From Arcticibacter svalbardensis MN12-7 (lineage in GTDB: Bacteria; Bacteroidota; Bacteroidia; Sphingobacteriales; Sphingobacteriaceae), in the NCBI RefSeq assembly GCF_000403135.1, contig NZ_AQPN01000063.1, positions 62,001 to 126,000 of the forward strand: DNA of 64,000 bases, in the 5' to 3' direction. The translations under genes were made by a program, and so were the position numbers. This document shows, piece after piece, positions 1 through 7,178 of this stretch. A model generated the notes under the pieces. The model ran no database searches. It was not told the DNA's origin and saw nothing but the letters and a program-made list of their open reading frames with translations. Each line of letters starts with the position of its first letter. Within the stretch, counting starts at the first letter, position 1.

Positions 1-620
1 TTAAACCAGGACAAAGGCGTTACACAGAAAAAGATCTTCCTTCTGTTGAATTAAAGCAGAAATTATATGAGCTAGGTCGCGAAATGCTAATCAATGCAGG
101 GTACCTGGAAATTGGCATGGATCATTTTGCATTACCTTCCGATTCCTTATATAAAGCTCAGATAGAAGGTCTTTTGCACCGAAACTTTATGGGTTATACC
201 CATCAGTATACCCAACTGATGATTGGTCTGGGTGTGTCATCTATCAGTGATACACTTTATGCTTTCGCTCAGAATGAGAAAAAAGTAGAAGATTACAGAG
301 CCCGTGTAGAGGCAGGACAAATACCTGTATTCAAAGGCCACCTGCTCACAAAAGAAGATTTGATCATACGTCAGCATATTCAAAACATCATGTGTAATGG
401 CAGTACCTCCTGGCAAGATCCTAATCTTCAATGCAAGGCATTCATGGACGGATTAAAGCGTCTTAAATCGCTTGAAGAAGACGGGTTAATTACATTAGAG
501 CCATTCAAGCTGCTTGTACTTCCTCAGGGGCAACGGTTCCTTCGTAATATATGTATGGCGCTGGATGCAAGACTATGGGCTAACCAGCCCAAAACTGTCA
601 TGTTTAGTATGGCCGGATAA
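1..620 (+). CDS. hemN: Oxygen-independent coproporphyrinogen III oxidase HemN, C-terminal part
   Basis: This is the C-terminal ~205 codons of HemN, the radical-SAM enzyme that makes protoporphyrinogen precursors for haem without oxygen. The frame is open from base 3 to the stop at 618-620; the true start and the radical-SAM CxxxCxxC lie outside the window. The visible start KPGQRRYTEKDLP, followed by LYELGREML and GMDHFALPSD, is typical of the region just after the HemN catalytic barrel, and the tail holds the helical C-terminal domain. It is convergent with the cytochrome oxidase assembly genes, which fits a role in supplying haem under low oxygen. A separate HemW-type paralogue lies at 36-37 kb, so this copy should be the true HemN. 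Confidence 0.9.
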   Translation, partial: KPGQRRYTEKDLPSVELKQKLYELGREMLINAGYLEIGMDHFALPSDSLYKAQIEGLLHRNFMGYTHQYTQLMIGLGVSSISDTLYAFAQNEKKVEDYRARVEAGQIPVFKGHLLTKEDLIIRQHIQNIMCNGSTSWQDPNLQCKAFMDGLKRLKSLEEDGLITLEPFKLLVLPQGQRFLRNICMALDARLWANQPKTVMFSMAG

Positions 621-623
621 GGT

Positions 624-1307
624 TTATTCGCAGACTTCCGTATTATCTACGGCAGCAGGACTCAGGTAAGGGATACTTAATTCAGATCCCCTTAATATAA
701 ACCACAATCCCAAACAAATCATAAAATAGGGAACTACCCGATTGATCTTTTGCTTAAAGAAGGAACCTACCATTCCCATACCGAAGGTTGCAATCAGCAT
801 CAGCGGTAAAGTACCTAATCCAAAAAGAGCCATATATAGTGCTGAATCAATCACATTACCTGTATTTACTGCTCCTGCAAGAGCCAGGTATACAAATCCG
901 CAAGGTAAAAACCCATTCAACACTCCTGTAATTAAGTGATTTGCTTTATGCTGCAGTGCATAAGAAAACAATTTATTATAGTACTTTATAACTACTGAAG
1001 ATTGATTTCTTAAAAAATGTCTTTTATTTAATTGAGATAAAGCGGCTAAAATAATAAAAATACCACTTAAGATACTTACCGATTGCTGTAATCCGGATAG
1101 CCAAAGCTGCTTTCCAAGAACCCCTATGATTATGCCAAGAATACTATAAGATATAATTCTCCCTACCTGATAAATTAATTTATCAAGCAACACCAACCAG
1201 CGGTTTGCATGTTTCGAAGGAATAGCAAAGGCTAATGGACCGCACATCCCTAAACAATGCACACTACCGAAGAGTCCGGTGAAAAATGCTAGTGCCCAAA
1301 GACTCAT
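624..1307 (-). CDS. TauE/SafE-type (DsbD_2-like) membrane protein of the cbb3 oxidase cluster
   Basis: A 227-residue polytopic membrane protein with about six hydrophobic segments. The N-terminus has the motif HCLGMCGPL (His17, Cys18, Cys22), characteristic of the 'sulfite exporter TauE/SafE / DsbD transmembrane' family found beside ccoGHIS genes in many Bacteroidota. Members are thought to help metal or thiol handling during cbb3 oxidase assembly; that role is inferred from neighbourhood. A second pair of motifs, NGFLPCGFVYLAL, carries another membrane cysteine. The start overlaps the ccoH stop by 4 bases, so the two are translationally coupled. Convergent with hemN, 3 bases apart. Confidence 0.8.
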   Translation of the reverse strand: MSLWALAFFTGLFGSVHCLGMCGPLAFAIPSKHANRWLVLLDKLIYQVGRIISYSILGIIIGVLGKQLWLSGLQQSVSILSGIFIILAALSQLNKRHFLRNQSSVVIKYYNKLFSYALQHKANHLITGVLNGFLPCGFVYLALAGAVNTGNVIDSALYMALFGLGTLPLMLIATFGMGMVGSFFKQKINRVVPYFMICLGLWFILRGSELSIPYLSPAAVDNTEVCE

Positions 1308-1732
1308 TGTATATGCAATTTTTTCTTGAACAGATAGCTTGTCGTATCACTTTTCCACTCTAATATAGCATGCCAATATCCATTCGATAAGTCTTTAAGA
1401 GACAACTCGGCATTCCCTGCTGCGTCACTATTCACCTGGTATAAACGATCCAGTTTTTTGTTACTGGCATGCAAAAACTTAATCGTTCCGGTTGCCTGCT
1501 TCTTAAACTGTATCTCGATACTTTTATTGATCCCTAAGGTTATTGTAGGCTCAGCATGATAAATAACTACATTTTTGGCTCTATTATAATCTAAATCATA
1601 ACTTAAACCCTTTTCATAATAGTCACTTTCCACTAAATCATCCTTATCACTAAAGATCATCTTTGCACTCAGCACTACTATAAAAGAAATAAATAATCCT
1701 AATGCTATCACTAATTTTGTTCCCCAGTTCAT
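1304..1732 (-). CDS. ccoH: Cytochrome cbb3 oxidase assembly protein CcoH (FixH)
   Basis: 142 residues with one N-terminal membrane anchor (about residues 5-25) and a periplasmic domain. The sequence just after the anchor, DDLVESDYYEKGLSYD, is the hallmark of the FixH family. CcoH binds the assembling CcoN-CcoO-CcoP complex and stabilises it. It lies 6 bases downstream of ccoG and overlaps the next gene, as expected inside a ccoGHIS-type operon. Length is normal for the family. Confidence 0.87.
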   Translation of the reverse strand: MNWGTKLVIALGLFISFIVVLSAKMIFSDKDDLVESDYYEKGLSYDLDYNRAKNVVIYHAEPTITLGINKSIEIQFKKQATGTIKFLHASNKKLDRLYQVNSDAAGNAELSLKDLSNGYWHAILEWKSDTTSYLFKKKLHIQ

Positions 1733-1738
1733 CTCTTC

Positions 1739-3133
1739 TTAATTAGGTGGTGCAATAAAAGTTGTTTCTATATTTTCAAGTACCTTACCGGCAGACAGCA
1801 CTTGCAGTTTGATGTCTGATTTATACGATTTTATATTTTTGATATCCTGTATAATGAAAAAGGTAATCTTCATACTAGCACCCTTTTTCAGCTCTTCCGG
1901 CTTGGTAATATACTGAATTTGTGTACCAGGGCCATGTGGTACTACCTGAAATTTGATCGACTGACTTGTCCGGTTATAAAACTCCGCATTATATAAATTA
2001 CTTACCGTGCCATCATCCCTCATTTGATACAAGGTACCAGAAGCTCTTAATATAGTCGTTTCAATGTCTGTCCTCCTCAGTATTAAAAAAGAAAGTATCG
2101 CACTCAGAATTAATATAATAGCAGCATACGAATAGATCCTGCGGCCTACAGTAAACTGTTTTCTATTTGTGATATGCTCATCGGAGAAAAATCCAATCAA
2201 ACGCTTCGGTCTATTGATCTTTTCCATTACCATATCGCAGGCGTCAATACACAGGGTGCAATTAATACACTCCATTTGAGTACCGTTACGAATGTCAATA
2301 CCCGTTGGACAAACATCTACACATAAACCACAATCCACACAATCGCCTTTTACATCAGCCCCAGCTTCACGTTTTCTTTTACCCCTTGGTTCTCCACGGA
2401 CATAATCATAAGCCACAATCATCGAATTACTATCCAGTAATACACCTTGCAAACGACCATAAGGACAAACTACTGTACAAACAAGTTCTCTAATTTTTGA
2501 GAATACAATATAAAACACGAAGGTAAAAATACAGATAGAGATAAACCCGGTGACATGACCAGCAAGTGGCTCTGTAATAATTTGGATCAGTTGATCAGAG
2601 CCGATAATATAAGATAGAAATATATTCGAAATCAAAAAAGAGATCAGAAGAAACAGAAAGTGCTTACTTGCCTTCTTTAAAATCTTTTCGGTAGTCATTG
2701 GCCCACTATCCAGCTTCTTTTGCTGTTTAGCATCCCCTTCTATCCATCTTTCTATCCTTCGGAATACCATTTCCATGAAAATAGTTTGAGGACAAGCCCA
2801 ACCGCAGAAGACCCTTCCAAACAGAGAAGTAAAGAGCACAATGAATACAATAAAAATCAATGTGCCTAATACAAAGAGATAAAAGTCCTGAGGGGAGAAT
2901 ATAACCCCAAAAAAAGCAAAACGTCTTTCCAGGATATTCAGCAGAATGAGCTGTTCGCCATTTACTTTAATAAATGGACCAGCGAATAGTAAGGTCAGAA
3001 GTGCTCCCGCAAAGATATTCCTAAGCATATAAAGTTTTCCCTTTATAAGTTTAGGATACATCCATTTACGGCCTTTCCCATCTTCAGTAATAGTACTTAC
3101 GTGATCTTTATAAGATGATGTTTTATCAATCAT
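1739..3133 (-). CDS. ccoG: Cytochrome cbb3 oxidase accessory protein CcoG (FixG/RdxA)
   Basis: A 464-residue membrane ferredoxin-like protein. It shows several membrane helices, CGWACP (Cys110/114), CTVVCPYGRLQG (Cys219/223), then two 4Fe-4S motifs CVDCGLCVDVCP (Cys265-275) and CINCTLCIDACD (Cys289-299), followed by a last membrane helix and a C-terminal immunoglobulin-like domain. This order matches CcoG/RdxA, which is implicated in reducing copper during cbb3 oxidase assembly. It sits 42 bases after ccoP and 6 bases before ccoH on the same strand. Confidence 0.93.
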   Translation of the reverse strand: MIDKTSSYKDHVSTITEDGKGRKWMYPKLIKGKLYMLRNIFAGALLTLLFAGPFIKVNGEQLILLNILERRFAFFGVIFSPQDFYLFVLGTLIFIVFIVLFTSLFGRVFCGWACPQTIFMEMVFRRIERWIEGDAKQQKKLDSGPMTTEKILKKASKHFLFLLISFLISNIFLSYIIGSDQLIQIITEPLAGHVTGFISICIFTFVFYIVFSKIRELVCTVVCPYGRLQGVLLDSNSMIVAYDYVRGEPRGKRKREAGADVKGDCVDCGLCVDVCPTGIDIRNGTQMECINCTLCIDACDMVMEKINRPKRLIGFFSDEHITNRKQFTVGRRIYSYAAIILILSAILSFLILRRTDIETTILRASGTLYQMRDDGTVSNLYNAEFYNRTSQSIKFQVVPHGPGTQIQYITKPEELKKGASMKITFFIIQDIKNIKSYKSDIKLQVLSAGKVLENIETTFIAPPN

Positions 3134-3175
3134 GAATAATCTCCTTATTTAAAGGATGAATAGATTCAGGAAACC

Positions 3176-4069
3176 TTAAACTTCCTTATCTCCCTGAGAG
3201 GCCTTCGCTCCTGCAGGATTAGTTCCTTTTAAAGATAAAATGTAATTTGCGACTTCAGCTATTTGTTTGGGAGTTAGTGTCTTTTCCCATGAAATCATAC
3301 CCTTTTCAGGAATTCCATACTTAATAGTCTTAAATACATTATTAACCTTTCCACCGTGCAGCCAATACTCATCCGTAAGATTTGGCCCAACTGATCCCTG
3401 TCCCTTATCTCCATGACAAGCCACACAATTGCTAGTAAAGACTGCTTTTCCTAATGAAATAGTTGAAGCCTCTTTATCCACCTTTACGGTATTCTCATCA
3501 ATAAGGTTCGCTGCGGTTGCCAGGTATTCAGCTTTCGAAACTTTAGCTTCCTCCATTTCTACCATATACTCTTCATCCTGAAGTTTACCCCATTTAAATA
3601 CATGGTAGTTTAACATATAACCAACACCAAATGCGATAGATGCATAAAACAGCCACATAAACCAAGGAGGCGTAGGATTATCAAGCTCCGAAATACCATC
3701 GAACTGATGTTCCATCACAATATCCTTTTCTTCCTCTATCGGTCTTAAACTTAGCAATTTAGTAAAAATAGAAGGTTTGCTTTTTTTCAACGTAAGCCAA
3801 TCCTCAAACTCAAGTTTAACGACAGGCTCTTGAGCCACATATGCAGTTGGATTGGTAAGTTCTTTGGCTAAAATCTTAAAAGTACGGAGCAACACAAAGG
3901 ATACAATAAGCATCACTAAGGCTGCAAGTATAAAAACAGCGATAACAATATTCATCATCATATCCCCTGATGATGCAGGAGCAGCCGTCACAGCTTCAAC
4001 CGTCTGTTCCTGAGCAGAAGCCGGAATACTGATCACAAGCATGAGTAGTATTTTATAAATGTGTTTCAT
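3176..4069 (-). CDS. ccoP: cbb3-type cytochrome c oxidase subunit III CcoP, single-haem form
   Basis: Membrane-anchored cytochrome c subunit that passes electrons to CcoO/CcoN. I chose the start at 4069 (MKHIYKILLML), which gives a signal-like helix; an upstream ATG at 4126 would extend it by 19 residues deep into ccoQ. The 297-residue protein has hydrophobic segments near residues 36-62 and 136-155, then one haem-c motif CVACH (Cys215, Cys218, His219) with GSVGPNL after it. Only one CxxCH is present, whereas the classical proteobacterial CcoP carries two. The start overlaps the ccoQ stop by 17 bases. Confidence 0.9.
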   Translation of the reverse strand: MKHIYKILLMLVISIPASAQEQTVEAVTAAPASSGDMMMNIVIAVFILAALVMLIVSFVLLRTFKILAKELTNPTAYVAQEPVVKLEFEDWLTLKKSKPSIFTKLLSLRPIEEEKDIVMEHQFDGISELDNPTPPWFMWLFYASIAFGVGYMLNYHVFKWGKLQDEEYMVEMEEAKVSKAEYLATAANLIDENTVKVDKEASTISLGKAVFTSNCVACHGDKGQGSVGPNLTDEYWLHGGKVNNVFKTIKYGIPEKGMISWEKTLTPKQIAEVANYILSLKGTNPAGAKASQGDKEV

Positions 4070-4262
4070 TGTATTCGGGTTCTTGGTTATCTGTTTTATT
4101 TGTATCACTTTCAATTGGCATTTCACTCATATACTTGATATGGTCTTTTTTCATAAAAAAAAGCATGATAGAAACCACAATAAAAAATACGAGGAATATG
4201 CCAAAAGAGGTTATCAGGTAAACCTGACTCCCATCAACTGAACTTATAAATTGTCTGAACAT
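4053..4262 (-). CDS. ccoQ: CcoQ-like small subunit of cbb3 oxidase
   Basis: A 69-residue protein with one central membrane helix (about residues 14-36) followed by a charged tail (MKKDHIKYM, then acidic/polar residues). Position between ccoNO and ccoP, size and topology match CcoQ, the small subunit that helps stabilise CcoP in the complex. Sequence conservation in this family is low, so the assignment rests mainly on context. It starts 19 bases after the ccoNO stop. Confidence 0.72.
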   Translation of the reverse strand: MFRQFISSVDGSQVYLITSFGIFLVFFIVVSIMLFFMKKDHIKYMSEMPIESDTNKTDNQEPEYNETHL

Positions 4263-4281
4263 GGCTTTAAAATTTATAGAA

Positions 4282-6420
4282 TTAATTAGTTACTGCAGTC
4301 TTATTCGCTTTAATATCGATACCTAAGCGTTGGAGGTAACTAATAACAGCAATAATCTCTTTATCACTTTTAACTTTAATATTATCCTTAGCAAGGTTAG
4401 CAGAAATTGAAGCAGCCTGTTTTTTCAGATCAGCATTCGCTTCATTTTCAAAGCCCACTGGATATGGAACACCCAAAGACCGCATTGCATTGATCTTAGC
4501 GAAGGTTGTGGTAATATCCAGATCCTGCTCAGTTAACCAGGGATATGGAGGCATAATACTTCCCGGAGACATTGTTGTAGGGTCAAAAAGGTGGTTAAAA
4601 TGCCATGCATTGGAGTACTTGCCCCCAACCCGATGCAAATCAGGACCTATTCGTTTAGATCCCCAAAGGAATGGATGATCGTAAACATATTCACCAGCCT
4701 TGCTGTATTCGCCGTAACGTTCCGTTTCTGAACGGAAAGGACGGACCGTTTGAGTATGACAGTTCACACATCCTTCACGAATATAAATATCACGTCCTTG
4801 AAGTTCTAAAGGAGAGTAAGGCTTTACACTAGCGATTGTAGGCACATTTGAGGAGATCATAAATGTTGGCATCATCTCCACCATTCCACCAATCAATATC
4901 GCAATAAGTGACAGCACAAGGAATTGCATTGGCCGGCGTTCAAGCTTACGGTGCCAACCTTTATCAGTTCCTTCCGGAACAAAAGCTACAGTTAAAGGCA
5001 TTGCTTCTGCTGGTTCATTGGCTAAAAGTTTACCCTGAGCCATCGTTTTCCAAAGATTCCAAGTCATCACAATTACTCCCGTCAGGTATAATGTTCCTCC
5101 TACAGCTCGCAAAACATGCATTGGAATAATTGCTAAAGTAGTCTCAAGAAAATTTGGATATTTTAACATCCCTTCGGGAGTAAATTCTTTCCACATCAAG
5201 CCCTGGGTAAATCCGGACCAATACATAGGAACAGCATAGAATAAAATCCCCAGGGTTCCGATCCAGAAATGGAAACTTGCCGCTTTTTTAGAATATAATG
5301 TAGTTTGATAAATCCTTGGAATTAACCAGTATAAGATTGCGAAGGTCAAGAAACCATTCCATCCCAAAGCACCTACATGCACGTGTGCTACAATCCAATC
5401 CGTAAAGTGAGCAATACCATTAATTTGCTTTAAAGCTAGCATAGGGCCTTCAAAAGTAGCCATACCATAGGCTGTGATACCTACAACCATAAATTTCAGA
5501 ATAGCATCATCTCGCACTTTATCCCAGGCACCTCTAAGGGTAAGAAGTCCGTTGATCATCCCTCCCCAACTTGGAGCAATCAACATAATGGAAAAGGCTA
5601 CACCTAATGATTGTGCCCATGAAGGTAATGAGGTATATAATAAATGATGGGGACCAGCCCATATATAAATAAAGATCAGCGCCCAAAAATGCAGGATACT
5701 TAGTTTGTACGAGTATATCGGACGATTGGCCATTTTAGGAAGGAAGTAATACATCATCCCTAAAAAAGGCGTAGTTAAGAAAAACGCGACTGCATTATGA
5801 CCATACCACCATTGCACTAATGCATCCTGTACACCAGCGTAAACATAATAGCTTTTGAAAAACGAAACAGGCAGCTCAAATGAATTAACCAAATGAAGAA
5901 CAGCAACCGTTACAAACGTCGCGATGTAAAACCAAATGGCCACATACATATGCCTTTCCCGCCGTTTAATGATGGTTCCAAACATATTGACCCCAAATGT
6001 TACCCAGATCAGGGTAATCGCAATATCTATTGGCCACTCCAGTTCGGCATATTCATGTGAAGTTGTTAAGCCCAAAGGCAAGGTAATTACCGCAGAAACG
6101 ATGATCAACTGCCATCCCCAGAAATGTATATTACTGAGCAGGTCGCTAAACATTCGCGCTTTAAGAAGCCTTTGTAAAGAGTAGTAAACCCCCATAAAAA
6201 TCGCATTCCCCACAAATGCGAAAATTACTGCGTTGGTATGTAAAGGCCTTATACGTCCAAACGAAGTATATTGCGATGACATATTCATAGCAGGCTGAAA
6301 TAACTGTGAAGCGATTAAAAGCCCCACTGTCATTCCTATTAAACCCCAAACAATTGTTGCAATTGCAAAGTTTCGAACGGTTTTGTTGTCGTATTCAAAT
6401 TTCTCAAGCTGCATATTCAA
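4282..6420 (-). CDS. ccoNO: Fused cbb3 oxidase subunits I and II (CcoN-CcoO)
   Basis: A single 712-residue reading frame joins two proteins normally encoded separately. Residues ~10-480 are CcoN, the haem/copper catalytic subunit, with many membrane helices and His-rich motifs (RPLHTNAVIF with His61, WWYGHNAV, PHHLLYT, IVAHVHVGALGWNG). From ~500 a single helix leads into CcoO, with one haem-c motif CVNCHTQTVRPF (Cys551, Cys554, His555) and a distal Met-containing MSPGSIMPPYPWL segment. The complex reduces oxygen to water with high affinity and pumps protons. NO fusions are known in Bacteroidota. It is first in the ccoNO-Q-P-G-H series, and the upstream region carries a 12-bp direct repeat. 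Confidence 0.95.
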   Translation of the reverse strand: MNMQLEKFEYDNKTVRNFAIATIVWGLIGMTVGLLIASQLFQPAMNMSSQYTSFGRIRPLHTNAVIFAFVGNAIFMGVYYSLQRLLKARMFSDLLSNIHFWGWQLIIVSAVITLPLGLTTSHEYAELEWPIDIAITLIWVTFGVNMFGTIIKRRERHMYVAIWFYIATFVTVAVLHLVNSFELPVSFFKSYYVYAGVQDALVQWWYGHNAVAFFLTTPFLGMMYYFLPKMANRPIYSYKLSILHFWALIFIYIWAGPHHLLYTSLPSWAQSLGVAFSIMLIAPSWGGMINGLLTLRGAWDKVRDDAILKFMVVGITAYGMATFEGPMLALKQINGIAHFTDWIVAHVHVGALGWNGFLTFAILYWLIPRIYQTTLYSKKAASFHFWIGTLGILFYAVPMYWSGFTQGLMWKEFTPEGMLKYPNFLETTLAIIPMHVLRAVGGTLYLTGVIVMTWNLWKTMAQGKLLANEPAEAMPLTVAFVPEGTDKGWHRKLERRPMQFLVLSLIAILIGGMVEMMPTFMISSNVPTIASVKPYSPLELQGRDIYIREGCVNCHTQTVRPFRSETERYGEYSKAGEYVYDHPFLWGSKRIGPDLHRVGGKYSNAWHFNHLFDPTTMSPGSIMPPYPWLTEQDLDITTTFAKINAMRSLGVPYPVGFENEANADLKKQAASISANLAKDNIKVKSDKEIIAVISYLQRLGIDIKANKTAVTN

Positions 6421-6445
6421 AAAATAGGTTATGTATTCCTAATGT

Positions 6446-6453
6446 CAAAAATA
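6446..6453 (-). promoter_or_regulatory. Possible -7 promoter element for ccoNO
   Basis: The minus strand reads TATTTTTG here, which fits the Bacteroidota -7 consensus TAnnTTTG. It lies 26 bases before the ccoNO start. I could not find a matching -33 TTTG about 19 bases upstream, so the promoter may depend on an activator bound at the repeats just beyond. Confidence 0.35.
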
Positions 6454-6474
6454 GTTTGTTATAACTTCTATTAG

Positions 6475-6508
6475 AATGACATCAGTTTCTTAATAAAATG
6501 ACATCAGT
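6475..6508. repeat. Two direct copies of AATGACATCAGT upstream of ccoNO
   Basis: The 12-mer AATGACATCAGT occurs at 6475-6486 and again at 6497-6508. The start-to-start spacing is 22 bp, about two helical turns, so a protein would meet both copies on the same DNA face. They lie 55-88 bases upstream of the ccoNO start. A related AATGACA lies upstream of ccoI at 9622-9628. Binding by a redox or oxygen regulator is an inference. Confidence 0.5.
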
Positions 6509-6566
6509 CACTTTTCTAATTTTTACGAATTAAGAAAACAATTTACAAGATCCTTTTATTAACAGT

Positions 6567-6581
6567 TTAATCATTGATTAA
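6567..6581. repeat. 15-bp inverted repeat before doxX
   Basis: TTAATCATTGATTAA is a perfect 7+1+7 palindrome ending 15 bases before the doxX start. It includes a TTGAT half-site of the FNR type but not a full FNR box. It could be an operator or chance in AT-rich DNA. Confidence 0.3.
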
Positions 6582-6596
6582 CTGAATTATTAACAA

Positions 6597-6998
6597 ATGA
6601 AATCGCCACTATTAAAAAGCAATGTCATCTCTATCGATTTTGGTTTATTATTATTAAGACTAGCAGCTGGAGGAACAATATTAAGCCATGGCTGGCCCAA
6701 GTTACAAAAGGCTCTTGCTGGAGTTACTGAATTCGCAAACCCAATAGGCATTGGACCTGAGTTATCGCTATATCTGGCTATTTTTGCAGAGTTTTTTTGC
6801 GGGATACTAATCATCATTGGATTTGCACACAGATTGGCCTTAATCCCTTTAATAATCACTATGCTGGTTGCCTTTTTTGTCGTTCACGCAGCAGACCCTT
6901 TTGGAACGAAAGAACTTGCATTCCTTAACCTGAGTATTTTTGTGACGTTGTTCTTTACCGGTCCCGGAAAATATGCAATAGATCGCTTGTTTAAATAA
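6597..6998 (+). CDS. DoxX family membrane protein
   Basis: 133 residues with four hydrophobic segments. The first contains the family pattern LLLRLAAGGTILSHGWPKL, and GPGKYAIDRL near the C-terminus is also typical. DoxX-family proteins are small membrane proteins, some linked to quinone-dependent oxidation or oxidative-stress control; the substrate here is unknown. It lies alone on the plus strand, divergent from ccoNO and convergent with ccoS, within an otherwise respiratory block. Length is normal. Confidence 0.85.
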   Translation: MKSPLLKSNVISIDFGLLLLRLAAGGTILSHGWPKLQKALAGVTEFANPIGIGPELSLYLAIFAEFFCGILIIIGFAHRLALIPLIITMLVAFFVVHAADPFGTKELAFLNLSIFVTLFFTGPGKYAIDRLFK

Positions 6999-7004
6999 GC
7001 AACA

Positions 7005-7178
7005 TTACTCCTTTACCTCCGCCTTCTCTTCTTCCGGTTTATCATCGTCAAAAAGCATGCGTACGGCAGGAGTATACATATCATCATGCTGACCATTTTT
7101 TAAAGCCCAAAAAAAGGCAGCTAAAAAAAGGAGTGCCATAATTACGCTCGTTCCAATGAGAAAGTATAATATATTCAT
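7005..7178 (-). CDS. ccoS: Cytochrome oxidase maturation protein CcoS
   Basis: A 57-residue protein: MNILYFLIGTSVIMALLFL, then AAFFWALKNGQHDDMYTPA and an acidic/Lys-rich tail. One N-terminal helix followed by FWALKNGQxDD is the CcoS signature; CcoS is needed for cofactor insertion in cbb3 oxidase. Its ATG overlaps the ccoI stop (ATGA, 4 bases), which shows translational coupling and fixes the start. Confidence 0.92.
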   Translation of the reverse strand: MNILYFLIGTSVIMALLFLAAFFWALKNGQHDDMYTPAVRMLFDDDKPEEEKAEVKE

